Of a stretch of DNA of 18,343 nucleotides, positions 1 to 7,094 are shown one piece after another. Origin of the DNA: SSEF01 sp964398485 (GTDB lineage Bacteria; Patescibacteriota; Minisyncoccia; Moranbacterales; UBA1568). The position numbers and the translations under genes are program-made. The stretch is from assembly GCA_964398485.1 (NCBI GenBank), contig CAYNMD010000018.1, forward strand, positions 1 to 18,343, given 5' to 3'. Position 1 is the first letter of the stretch, and each line of letters begins with the position of its first letter. A model generated the notes under the pieces. It worked only from the letters and a program-made list of their open reading frames with translations, was not told where the DNA came from and ran no database searches.

Positions 1-52
1 TGCGGGAACTAGCACCTCAAGCTAGCGCGTATACCAATTCCGCCACCTGGGC
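1..52 (-). tRNA. tRNA-Leu (anticodon GAG), 5' part only
   Basis: Read on the minus strand, this begins GCCCAGG (acceptor 5' strand) and continues with a D-arm containing the GGTATACGC-type D-loop. A 5-bp anticodon stem CTAGC/GCTAG then encloses the loop TTGAGGT, giving anticodon GAG, which reads leucine codons CUC/CUU. The window ends just after the anticodon stem, so the variable arm, T-arm and acceptor 3' strand lie outside. The large D-loop and tight anticodon stem fit a class II (long variable arm) Leu tRNA. It lies downstream of the rplS terminator and is probably transcribed separately; no convincing promoter was seen in the 50 bases before it (only a weak TTGCTC-17-TACTTT). Confidence 0.85.
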
Positions 53-102
53 ATAAATCTGACACTACTCCAAAGTACCGTGAACGAGAAGAAAGAGCAA
101 TA

Positions 103-126
103 GAAAAAGAGGGGGCTACCCTCTTC
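103..126 (-). terminator. Rho-independent terminator of rplS
   Basis: On the minus strand a 7-bp perfect stem AAGAGGG/CCCTCTT with the 5-nt loop TAGCC starts about 10 bases after the rplS stop codon. It is followed directly by TTTC, so the last stem bases and tail form a T-run. It separates rplS from the tRNA-Leu gene. Confidence 0.75.
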
Positions 127-134
127 GCCCACTC

Positions 135-602
135 TTACTTAGTCTCTGCTGCTGACTGAACAGTCTCCTGTGCTTCTGCCAAAGCAGCCTCTTTGACCTC
201 CTTAACAACATCCTTAACCTCCATACCTGCCTTAGCCACGTCAAAAGCTACTTCTTTAAGCTTCTTGCCCAAAACCTTGGCCGACTTAGTACGAACGTAG
301 TAGAGCTTAGCACGACGAGCCTTGGTTCGTTTGACGAGCTCAATACGATCGATCTGTGCTGAGAGAAGAGGGAGAACGAGTTCAACACCTACTCCAGAGG
401 AGACTTTTCGCACCGTAATCATCGGAGAGGAGCTCTGAGCTCCCTTGATAGCAATAATCATCCCCTGGAAGAGCTGCTTACGTTCCTTGCCACCCTCCTT
501 GATGTTACGATAAATTTTCACCACATCTCCAGCCTGAAGTTCTGGGAGATCGGTTCGCTTGGCACGTAATTTCTGGTTGAACTGCACGATTTCTTGACGC
601 AT
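135..602 (-). CDS. rplS: 50S ribosomal protein L19
   Basis: This is ribosomal protein L19, which sits at the interface of the 50S and 30S subunits. The family pattern is clear: an N-terminal basic helix, then AGDVVKIYRNIKEG, the central RKQLFQGMIIA strand, ITVRKVSSGVGVE, and the C-terminal RRAKLYYVR. After the conserved core (about 120 residues) comes a lysine/glutamate/alanine-rich tail of about 35 residues, a type of extension common in CPR ribosomal proteins. I chose the ATG at 602 (155 residues). A TTG further upstream at 662 would start inside the strong promoter described separately, and the extra 20 residues do not resemble L19. The gene appears monocistronic, with its own promoter and terminator, rather than in the rpsP-rimM-trmD-rplS order common in other bacteria. 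Confidence 0.95.
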   Translation of the reverse strand: MRQEIVQFNQKLRAKRTDLPELQAGDVVKIYRNIKEGGKERKQLFQGMIIAIKGAQSSSPMITVRKVSSGVGVELVLPLLSAQIDRIELVKRTKARRAKLYYVRTKSAKVLGKKLKEVAFDVAKAGMEVKDVVKEVKEAALAEAQETVQSAAETK

Positions 603-628
603 AGGAAAGAATGATTTTCGAAAAAGAA

Positions 629-649
629 CTACTCGCTGTATACGAGTAG
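629..649 (-). promoter_or_regulatory. Leader stem-loop of rplS (possible attenuator)
   Basis: The minus strand carries a perfect 7-bp inverted repeat CTACTCG/CGAGTAG around a 7-base loop (TATACAG), followed at once by TTCTTTTT. It lies between the predicted rplS transcription start (near 655) and the ATG at 602, so it would be the first structure in the leader RNA. It has the form of a weak intrinsic terminator. It could be an attenuator, an autoregulatory L19 binding site, or simply the terminator of the upstream rluD-like gene. The pairing is seen directly; the role is inference. Confidence 0.55.
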
Positions 650-661
650 CAAAGTGTCCCA

Positions 662-690
662 ATTCTAGCCGGCAATAAGAAATTCGTCAA
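662..690 (-). promoter_or_regulatory. Sigma70-type promoter of rplS
   Basis: On the minus strand, -35 TTGACG (685-690) and -10 TAGAAT (662-667) are separated by exactly 17 bases. The promoter begins 7 bases after the stop codon of the upstream pseudouridine synthase gene. The predicted start near 655 leaves a leader of about 53 bases before the rplS ATG. Confidence 0.75.
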
Positions 691-696
691 GGGGAT

Positions 697-1710
697 TTAG
701 TCTCTTTCTTCTCGTTGAAGAGCTAGTATTGACAAAATATCAGAATAATATGCTGGTAACTGAGCCTCGATACGGTACTTTTTTCCAAATAGAGAAAAAC
801 GGATGCCTTTGGCGTGAAGAAGCTGATACGGAGGAAGAAGGGGATCCTGACGATGCTCTTTAAAACGATACAGCCTGTCGCCCACAATTGGATGACCCAG
901 AGCTGCCAGATGGACACGAATTTGATGAGTTCTCCCAGTTTTTGGCTTTACCAAGAGCAAATCATGCTGTGGATAACGTGTGTGTAGTTCATATTCGGTC
1001 ACCGCCTCCCGGAGCTCACCGCCAAATTCTCTTTTCCCCAGAGGAACAGCCCTTTTAATAGAGCCTTTTTTTCGACCAAGCGGGAGATTAATTGTTCCAC
1101 TGGGGGATTTTATATTACCGTAAACAAGTGCAAGATACTCCTTCTGCATCGCCCTTGTTTGAAAAAGGCTTTTTAGAGCCACAAAAGATGATTGTGTCTT
1201 AGCGACAATAACCACCCCCGAGGTTTCTTTATCAAGCCGGTGGACTATTCCTGGTCTCATTGGATTCTCACCTACGGCCATTATTTGTGGATAGCGAGTG
1301 GATAACCACGTCACCAATGTCCCTGCTTGTCCAGAACGGATTGGATGCATGGAAAGCCCAGCTGGTTTGAATAAGGCAAGGATATGCTCATCTTCAGCGA
1401 TTACCCGCACCTGACTAAGTATCGCCTCAGATACACTCTGTCCTTTTTTGGTTCTCTCTTGATAAGATTTGGGCCACTCCACCTTTTCCCCAAGCCGTAC
1501 CTTGCTATCTGGACGTTCGGCAACCTTTCCGTCAACCAATACCTCACCCGACTGAATCATCTGCTGAACAAAACCCCGAGTAGCATGAGGAAACAAAGCT
1601 TTTATAAATTGATCCAGTCGCATACCAACAAAACGCTGTTTTACCAACTGTAAAACATGCCCTTTCGAAGACTTGCTACTCTTTACTTCTTGGTTTATTC
1701 GTGACTTCAT
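697..1710 (-). CDS. RluA/RluD-family 23S rRNA pseudouridine synthase
   Basis: This 337-residue protein isomerises specific uridines to pseudouridine in RNA, most likely in large-subunit rRNA. Residues about 28-85 form an S4 RNA-binding domain (RLDQFIKALFP, then SGEVLVDGKV). The catalytic domain follows, with AEDEHILALFKPAGLSMHP and the signature GIVHRLDKETSG containing the catalytic aspartate D160. Further family motifs are QKEYLALVYG and GRTHQIRVHLAALGHPIVGD. The first 25 residues are a Lys/Ser-rich extension; M30 is an alternative start, but the promoter lies just upstream of the ATG at 1710, which supports the longer form. Domain order and length fit RluD/RluC-type enzymes, but the exact target uridines cannot be read from the sequence. 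It is transcribed separately from rplS. Confidence 0.9.
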   Translation of the reverse strand: MKSRINQEVKSSKSSKGHVLQLVKQRFVGMRLDQFIKALFPHATRGFVQQMIQSGEVLVDGKVAERPDSKVRLGEKVEWPKSYQERTKKGQSVSEAILSQVRVIAEDEHILALFKPAGLSMHPIRSGQAGTLVTWLSTRYPQIMAVGENPMRPGIVHRLDKETSGVVIVAKTQSSFVALKSLFQTRAMQKEYLALVYGNIKSPSGTINLPLGRKKGSIKRAVPLGKREFGGELREAVTEYELHTRYPQHDLLLVKPKTGRTHQIRVHLAALGHPIVGDRLYRFKEHRQDPLLPPYQLLHAKGIRFSLFGKKYRIEAQLPAYYSDILSILALQREERD

Positions 1711-1731
1711 ATATTACGCAAAGTTCTTAGG

Positions 1732-1759
1732 ATTGTACCATATTTTTCTGAAAAGTCAC
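1732..1759 (-). promoter_or_regulatory. Promoter of the pseudouridine synthase gene
   Basis: On the minus strand, -35 GTGACT (1754-1759) and -10 TACAAT (1732-1737) have a 16-base spacer. A TGG triplet directly before the -10 makes it an extended -10 element. The predicted start is about 15 bases before the ATG at 1710, giving a very short leader without a Shine-Dalgarno sequence. Confidence 0.6.
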
Positions 1760-1857
1760 GCCCAGGAGATATTTGTTCAATTATCCCCAAGTTGTCCCAT
1801 AATACTTCTCTATCTACTGTTCAGCTCTTTCAAAATAACTTGTGTATCATAAAACTA

Positions 1858-1881
1858 ATATATACTACCTATGGTATATAT
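1858..1881. promoter_or_regulatory. Perfect AT-rich palindrome, possible operator
   Basis: ATATATAC and GTATATAT form a perfect 8-bp inverted repeat with 8 bases between the arms. A second, nested register TACC-TAT-GGTA lies in the centre. It sits in the divergent control region, about 100 bases before the predicted ahpC transcription start. The left half overlaps a second possible -10 (TATACT, 1861-1866) preceded by CTTGTG (1839-1844). The size and symmetry fit a dimeric repressor or activator site. No specific regulator is claimed. Confidence 0.4.
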
Positions 1882-1933
1882 CTACAAAATATGCCTTCTT
1901 TTCAGTGAAAAAATGACTTGTTTTCGGGGAGAT

Positions 1934-1962
1934 TTGACACGTATTTCTGAGCTCACTATGAT
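1934..1962 (+). promoter_or_regulatory. Strong sigma70-type promoter for the ahpC-sod-nrdAB cluster
   Basis: A consensus -35 TTGACA (1934-1939) is followed after 17 bases by -10 TATGAT (1957-1962). The predicted start near 1969 gives a leader of about 80 bases to the ahpC ATG at 2050. In the rest of the divergent gap between 1711 and 2049 I see only the leftward promoter and the palindrome; a short reading frame starting at 1871 straddles this promoter and is not credible as a gene. Confidence 0.75.
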
Positions 1963-2049
1963 GGTGGAGCACCTCGAATTTTTCAGCCATAAAACGCGAA
2001 GAAAATACTCTCAGTGTGCACAAATTTATTCTTTAATCACTTCTTTTCT

Positions 2050-2700
2050 ATGTACCAAGATAACTGCTGTGGCGGTGGGTGCTGTGACAGTGTTGAATCA
2101 ACCAAAGAGCTCTCCCTCATGGGACCAGTAGCTATTGGAGACAAAGTGCCTAATCTCGAGTTTGATTATTTTCAGAATGAAGGATTCCATCACGGTCACC
2201 TGAGTGACTACCAAGGAAAGTGGGTCATTGTTTTCTTCTATCCAGCTGACTTTACCTTTATCTGCCCAACTGAACTCGAGGAGATGGCTGAACACTACGA
2301 GGAATTCAAAAAGCTCGGTTGTGAAGTCCTTGGTGTTTCACGTGATACCAAGTTTGTTCACAAGGCTTGGCATGATCACTCGCCTGCCATTAAGAAAATT
2401 GGATACCCAATGGTAGCTGATCCAACTGGAGAAATCTCTGAAACCTTTGGCGTAGCTATTCACGAGGGAGAAGATGCTGGTCTCTCCCTGAGAGGAAGCT
2501 TCATCATAAATCCTGACGGGGAACTCGTCGCTTATGAGGTGCACGCCAACAATATCGGCCGCTCTGCCAAAGAACTCCTTCGAAAACTCGAGGCAGCCGT
2601 ATTTGTTCGTGAGCACAATGGTCAGGAAGTATGCCCTGCTGGATGGACCAAGGGAGGCAAGACCCTGAGGCCTGGCATTGATCTCGTTGGCAAAATCTAA
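2050..2700 (+). CDS. ahpC: Typical 2-Cys peroxiredoxin (AhpC type)
   Basis: This peroxidase reduces hydrogen peroxide, organic hydroperoxides and peroxynitrite through a cysteine pair. With the ATG at 2050 it has 216 residues. The peroxidatic cysteine C72 lies in DFTFICPTE and the resolving cysteine C195 in EVCPAGW. The block HKAWHDHS and the C-terminal LVGKI ending match bacterial AhpC closely. The N-terminus is unusual: about 25 extra residues including CCGGGCC (residues 6-12), which could bind metal or be redox active. A GTG at 2014 and an ATG at 2119 are alternative starts; 2119 would remove the cysteine cluster. No AhpF or other dedicated reductase gene is adjacent, so the electron donor is unknown. 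It is first in a cluster with sod (17-base gap) and nrdAB. Confidence 0.93.
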   Translation: MYQDNCCGGGCCDSVESTKELSLMGPVAIGDKVPNLEFDYFQNEGFHHGHLSDYQGKWVIVFFYPADFTFICPTELEEMAEHYEEFKKLGCEVLGVSRDTKFVHKAWHDHSPAIKKIGYPMVADPTGEISETFGVAIHEGEDAGLSLRGSFIINPDGELVAYEVHANNIGRSAKELLRKLEAAVFVREHNGQEVCPAGWTKGGKTLRPGIDLVGKI

Positions 2701-2717
2701 ATTCTCTTCCTATTCCT

Positions 2718-3290
2718 ATGGCGTACGCTGCAAAAAACTTTGAGCACCTACTTGGTCTCTCTGGTTTCTCGGATACCCTCCTCACCAATCACTTCACTCT
2801 CTACGAAGGATACGTAAAGAATACCAATGCTCTCGTAGAACTCTTGAGCACAAAGACTCCTGGTACCCCTGAGTATTCCGAATTGCAGCGTCGCCTCGGC
2901 TGGGAATGGAATGGGATGCGACTCCATGAACTCTATTTTGAAAACCTTTCCAAAGAACCAACCACACTAAAAGAGGGGGCTCTTTTGGAAAAGATAGCTA
3001 CTGCCTACGGCAGCATGGAAAACTGGGAGAAAAATTTCACCAGCATTGGAGCAATGCGTGGTATTGGCTGGACTCTCCTCGTGCACGACACCCTTTCGGG
3101 CGAACTCTACAATATCTGGGTCAACGAACATGATCTTGGACACCTGGTCGGTACTACTCCACTCCTTATTATGGATGTTTTCGAACATGCTTTTGTTCTC
3201 GATTACGGTCTGAAGCGTGCTGATTACATTAGTGCCTTCATGCACTCCATCGACTGGAATGTCGTGCAAAAACGATTTGAGCGTCACTAG
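2718..3290 (+). CDS. Iron/manganese-type superoxide dismutase
   Basis: This 190-residue enzyme converts superoxide to oxygen and hydrogen peroxide, the latter a substrate for the AhpC encoded just upstream. Metal ligands can be assigned as H25 (TNHFTLYEGY), H70 (MRLHELYFEN), D153 and H157 (MDVFEHAFVLDY). The C-terminal domain has the RGIGWTLLV strand. The second-sphere residue that holds the metal-bound water is normally a glutamine. Here the iron-enzyme position (Gln69 in E. coli SodB) is G66, and the manganese-enzyme position (Gln146 in E. coli SodA) appears to be H138 in NEHDLG. Histidine here occurs in some members of the family, so metal preference (Fe, Mn or either) cannot be inferred. 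No signal peptide is visible, so the enzyme is cytoplasmic. The ATG follows a pyrimidine-rich tract with no Shine-Dalgarno sequence. Confidence 0.92.
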   Translation: MAYAAKNFEHLLGLSGFSDTLLTNHFTLYEGYVKNTNALVELLSTKTPGTPEYSELQRRLGWEWNGMRLHELYFENLSKEPTTLKEGALLEKIATAYGSMENWEKNFTSIGAMRGIGWTLLVHDTLSGELYNIWVNEHDLGHLVGTTPLLIMDVFEHAFVLDYGLKRADYISAFMHSIDWNVVQKRFERH

Positions 3291-3359
3291 TTCTCAGCAT
3301 GCTGTGCCTCCCGTTCCTCTGCACTCCATTTATTCCTAACCCCTCCGCAACACAAACAT

Positions 3360-5975
3360 ATGACTCTCGAAAAGATTCGCCGTCGTGATGGTGAAGTAAT
3401 CCCTTTCGATCGAAAGCGCATTGAACACGCGATTGAGCTCGCCTGTGATGCCATCGGCCAAACTGACAAAAGTTTCATTCCAACGGTAACCGATGCTGTT
3501 ATCAATGACCTTGATCGTGTTTTTGGTGAAATTTTCGTCAATCGAGTACCGACCGTAGAAGATGTCCAGGATATCGTTGAGCGAGAACTCGTCAAAGCCA
3601 ATCACTTTGAACTGGCCAAAGCCTATATCCTGTACCGACAGGAGCGTAAAAAAGAACGCGAAGAAAAGCATGAGCGCTTGGTCCGTGAATTTGAAGAAAA
3701 GACCCTCAAGGTAATCAAGGCAGATGGTTCCAAAGAGTATTTTGATGTCAAAAAGATTCGCGTTGTCTTCGATCGTGCTTCGAAGGGATACGAGGAGGAG
3801 TGTCAATTTGCTGACCTCATGGAGTCATTTAAGAAAAACTTGGTTGAGGATATCAAAACTTCAGACATCGAGGCCCTCCTCGTCAAAACCTGTGTCGACC
3901 TCGTCACCGTAGAAAACATCGCCTGGCAAAATGTCGCTGCCCGCATTCTCCTTGGTGGACTGTATAAAAAAGCTATCAAAAATCGCGGCCTTGATCAGCG
4001 AGATATTTACTCACCCAAAGCGTACAAAGAGCATTTTGACGAGTATATTAAGAGAGGTCTCTACTACAAAGACTTTTACCAATACTATACGGAGGCCGAA
4101 ATCCTTGAAGCAGGAAAATATCTCTCCAAGGAGACTGATGAAAGTTATGAGTACACCACTATTGTCTCCTTCATCAAGCGCTATCTCCTCAATCCCAACA
4201 AACATGTTCGCGAGCTGCCGCAGGAAATGTACATGTCGGTTGCCCTCTTCCTCGCCATTCCTGAAGAGAAAGAGAATCGGCTGAAACTCGCTCTCAAGAT
4301 CTATGAGCACTGTTCCAAGCAGCGTATCTCTCTCCCTACTCCAACACTCCTGAATGCTCGCACTAATTATCACCAACTCTCCAGTTGCTTCAAAATCAAC
4401 GTAGACGACGATCTTCGGGGTATTTATCATGCCGTTGAGAATATGGCTCAAATTTCCAAATTTGGCGGCGGTGTCGGTGTCTATCTCGGCAACATTCGCT
4501 CCCGTGGTAGCGCTATCCGCGGAGTAAAGGGAATGAGTGGGGGAGTAAACCCATGGATTAAAGTGATCAATGATACTGCTGTTGCTGTCAATCAACTCGG
4601 CAGCCGTCTTGGGGCTATTTCGGTAACCCTCGATGTGTGGCATCTCGATATTTATGATTTTCTCGATCTGCAGACAGAGACAGGTGATATCCGTTCCAAA
4701 GCCTTCGACATCTTCCCAGCTGTGTCTATTCCTGATCTCTTCATGCGTCGTCTCCAGGAAGGAAAGTCCTGGACCCTCTTTGACCCACACGAGATCAAGA
4801 AGCTTTACGGGAAGTCACTCCAAGACCATTTTGGTGAGGAATTTGAACAATTCTATCTCGAACTGGAAAAAGATGATCGATTGGAGATGAAGAAGAGCGT
4901 CGATACCAAAGAACTCTTCAAGAAATTCCTCAAAACAACCGTCGAGACTGGTATGCCCTATGTTTTCTTCCGCGACACGGTCAATCGTCTCAATCCCAAT
5001 AAGCATGCTGGCAACATCTACTCTACCCAGCTCTGCACAGAGATTTGCCAAAATACTTCCGCTTCAAAATTTCTCGAAGAGACCATCGAAGATGGCAAAA
5101 TTATCCTGCGCTATGAGCCAGGAGATCTCGTCGTCTGTAACCTTGCTTCGGTCAATGTGGCTACCGTCTATGAGCCAACACTGATGGCAGATGTTTTCCC
5201 AGTCCTCATGCGAGTACTCGACAACGTTATCACACTCAATTATTACCCCATCAAAGAGTCTGAGCGTACTTCTAAACGCTATCGCTCAGTAGGTGTCGGG
5301 TACCTTGGACTAGCCGAATACCTCGCTACGCGCAAGATATCCTATGATTCAGAGGAAGCCCGAGAAGAAACAGACCGATTGTTTGAGCGCTATGCCTATT
5401 ACACCTATCGTGCCTCGGTCGATCTCGCCAAAGAACGCGGTACCTACGAACTCTATCCAGGTAGCGAATATTCCAAAGGCATTCTCCTCGGTCGTGATCA
5501 GGCGTGGTATGAGCAAAATACACCTCATGCTGCCGAGTGGAAGACGCTCTTTGCCGATATGGCCACTCACGGCGTCCGGTTTGCCTACCACACTGCCCCA
5601 GCTCCCAATACATCCACAGCCGGTGTCGTCGGCACTACCGCGGCTCTCCTCCCAATCTACAAGCGCTACTTTGTTGAAACCAACCTCTCTGCCCCAACCA
5701 TCCGGGTTGCTCCCAAGCTTTCCAAAGAGAATTTCTGGTTCTACAAAGAGTATATTCACATGGACATGGCCGACGTCATCAGCCTCATTGCTGTTGTCTA
5801 CAAATGGGTAGACCAGTCAATCAGTTTTGAGTGGATGATTGATCCATCAAAAGTCTCTCCGGCCCAGCTCTACGGCTACTATCTCCAGGCCTGGCAGAAA
5901 GAGATCAAGACCGTCTACTATGTCCGAAGTCTCTCTGGAGAGGTTAAGGATAACTGTGTCAGTTGCTCTGGCTAA
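3360..5975 (+). CDS. nrdA: Class I ribonucleoside-diphosphate reductase, large subunit, with two ATP-cones
   Basis: This catalytic subunit reduces ribonucleotides to deoxyribonucleotides for DNA synthesis, using a radical generated by NrdB. It has 871 residues. Two ATP-cone allosteric domains lie in tandem at about 1-95 (IRRRDGEVIPFDRKRI) and 115-205 (VIKADGSKEYFDVKKI), and the ten-stranded barrel follows. C343 (SSCFKIN) and C593 (VVCNLASVN) are the reducing pair. C559 with E561 in QLCTEICQ is the radical-forming site. VYY near residue 853 carries the tyrosine pair that relays the radical from NrdB. The last residues hold a CVSC pair (C866, C869) for re-reduction by thioredoxin-like proteins. 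Residue 557 is Gln where most family members have Asn (N437 in E. coli). The 69-base gap after sod holds no terminator or clear promoter, so it is probably co-transcribed. Confidence 0.96.
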   Translation: MTLEKIRRRDGEVIPFDRKRIEHAIELACDAIGQTDKSFIPTVTDAVINDLDRVFGEIFVNRVPTVEDVQDIVERELVKANHFELAKAYILYRQERKKEREEKHERLVREFEEKTLKVIKADGSKEYFDVKKIRVVFDRASKGYEEECQFADLMESFKKNLVEDIKTSDIEALLVKTCVDLVTVENIAWQNVAARILLGGLYKKAIKNRGLDQRDIYSPKAYKEHFDEYIKRGLYYKDFYQYYTEAEILEAGKYLSKETDESYEYTTIVSFIKRYLLNPNKHVRELPQEMYMSVALFLAIPEEKENRLKLALKIYEHCSKQRISLPTPTLLNARTNYHQLSSCFKINVDDDLRGIYHAVENMAQISKFGGGVGVYLGNIRSRGSAIRGVKGMSGGVNPWIKVINDTAVAVNQLGSRLGAISVTLDVWHLDIYDFLDLQTETGDIRSKAFDIFPAVSIPDLFMRRLQEGKSWTLFDPHEIKKLYGKSLQDHFGEEFEQFYLELEKDDRLEMKKSVDTKELFKKFLKTTVETGMPYVFFRDTVNRLNPNKHAGNIYSTQLCTEICQNTSASKFLEETIEDGKIILRYEPGDLVVCNLASVNVATVYEPTLMADVFPVLMRVLDNVITLNYYPIKESERTSKRYRSVGVGYLGLAEYLATRKISYDSEEAREETDRLFERYAYYTYRASVDLAKERGTYELYPGSEYSKGILLGRDQAWYEQNTPHAAEWKTLFADMATHGVRFAYHTAPAPNTSTAGVVGTTAALLPIYKRYFVETNLSAPTIRVAPKLSKENFWFYKEYIHMDMADVISLIAVVYKWVDQSISFEWMIDPSKVSPAQLYGYYLQAWQKEIKTVYYVRSLSGEVKDNCVSCSG

Positions 5976-6025
5976 ACCCAACACTACAGATCCTCTCATC
6001 CACTAACAAGCTCAATGCTACATTT

Positions 6026-7069
6026 ATGACAGCCGAAATGAAGGCGAACCTCCTCTTTAATCCAGCAGGAGATGATACCGTCGAACGCCGCACTATTATT
6101 AAAGGGGCCACTACTGGTCTTTTTAATCTCAATGCCGTCAAATATCCCTGGGCCAAATCCCTCTACCAGGTGATGGTAGGGAACTTCTGGGTGCCAGAAA
6201 AAGTTTCTGGTCTCAAAGATGATGCTCGCATGTTTCATAGCGAACTCTCGTCCGAAGAACAAAGGGCCTACAAGGGGATTATTTCCTTCCTCACCTTCCT
6301 CGACTCTATTCAGACCGTCAATTTGCCCCATTTCTCGGATTATGTGACCAGTCCAGAGGTGAATCTCATCCTCTCTATCCAGGCTTATCAGGAAGCCATC
6401 CATTCCCAGTCCTACGCCACTATCCTTGAATCAGTAGTCGATTCCAAAGAGCGTGATGAAATCTACTATTTCTGGCGCACGGACAAGACACTTCTCGAGC
6501 GTAACAAGTACATCGGCCAAATCTATCAGGATTTCATCGATGCCCCCTCTGACAAGAGCTTTTTCCGTGGCATCGTGGCTAATTTCCTCTTGGAGTCCAT
6601 CTATTTCTACAATGGTTTTGCCTTCTTCGACACTCTCACCGACCGCATGAAAATGCTGGCTACCGGCCGTATGATCGCTTATATCCGCCGTGATGAGCTG
6701 ACTCATGTCACTATCTTCTCCAATCTTATCCGTGAGATTAAACGGGAATTTCCTGACCTGTACGACGAAAGTCTTATAACCAGCATGATGAAAACAGCTG
6801 TTGATCAGGAAATTGAGTGGTCTACCCATATCCTCGGTGACCGTATCCCTGGTATCAATGGCAAAACAACCGAGGGTTACACGAAATGGCTCGCCAATCA
6901 AAGACTTGCTATGCTGGCGATCGCTCCTCTCTACCCAGAAGCCATCGAAAATCCGTATAAACATCTCGACCGCTTGCAGGATGTTAACAGCGACAAAGGA
7001 AATTTCTTTGAAACTACCGTCGTCAACTACACCCAGTCGAGCAGCATGAACGGCAGTTGGGATTTCTAG
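6026..7069 (+). CDS. nrdB: Class I ribonucleoside-diphosphate reductase, small (radical) subunit
   Basis: NrdB holds a dinuclear metal centre that uses oxygen to make the radical passed to NrdA. All metal ligands are visible: D93 (FLDSIQ), E123 and H126 (EAIHSQSY), E190 (LESIYFY), E224 and H227 (RRDELTH). Y130, four residues after H126, is the radical tyrosine, so this is a classical tyrosyl-radical enzyme rather than one of the tyrosine-less variants. The protein has 347 residues from the ATG at 6026. A TTG at 5963 would overlap the nrdA stop codon and add 21 residues unlike NrdB, so I rejected it. It lies 50 bases after nrdA and is the last gene before a strong terminator. Its stretch before the C-terminal residues (NYTQSSSMNGSWDF) probably docks on NrdA. 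Confidence 0.95.
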   Translation: MTAEMKANLLFNPAGDDTVERRTIIKGATTGLFNLNAVKYPWAKSLYQVMVGNFWVPEKVSGLKDDARMFHSELSSEEQRAYKGIISFLTFLDSIQTVNLPHFSDYVTSPEVNLILSIQAYQEAIHSQSYATILESVVDSKERDEIYYFWRTDKTLLERNKYIGQIYQDFIDAPSDKSFFRGIVANFLLESIYFYNGFAFFDTLTDRMKMLATGRMIAYIRRDELTHVTIFSNLIREIKREFPDLYDESLITSMMKTAVDQEIEWSTHILGDRIPGINGKTTEGYTKWLANQRLAMLAIAPLYPEAIENPYKHLDRLQDVNSDKGNFFETTVVNYTQSSSMNGSWDF

Positions 7070-7094
7070 GGTTAGACCCAACAGAGCTTTCACG

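Noticed and set aside
603..662. TTG start at 662 for rplS
   Set aside because: It overlaps the -10 element and the leader hairpin; the added residues do not match L19.
1855..1885. NrdR box upstream of the RNR cluster
   Set aside because: The AT-rich palindrome does not fit the NrdR consensus halves, there is no second box at the expected spacing, and it lies 1.5 kb before nrdA.
1871..2131. Short plus-strand frame of 86 codons before and into ahpC
   Set aside because: It contains the consensus promoter 1934-1962, overlaps ahpC in another frame and shows no coding motifs.
4011..4790. 259-codon open frame on the minus strand opposite nrdA
   Set aside because: It lies wholly antisense to conserved nrdA codons; its product has no recognisable motifs and follows from nrdA codon bias.
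5963..6025. TTG start at 5963 for nrdB, overlapping nrdA
   Set aside because: The added 21 residues do not resemble NrdB; homology begins after the ATG at 6026.
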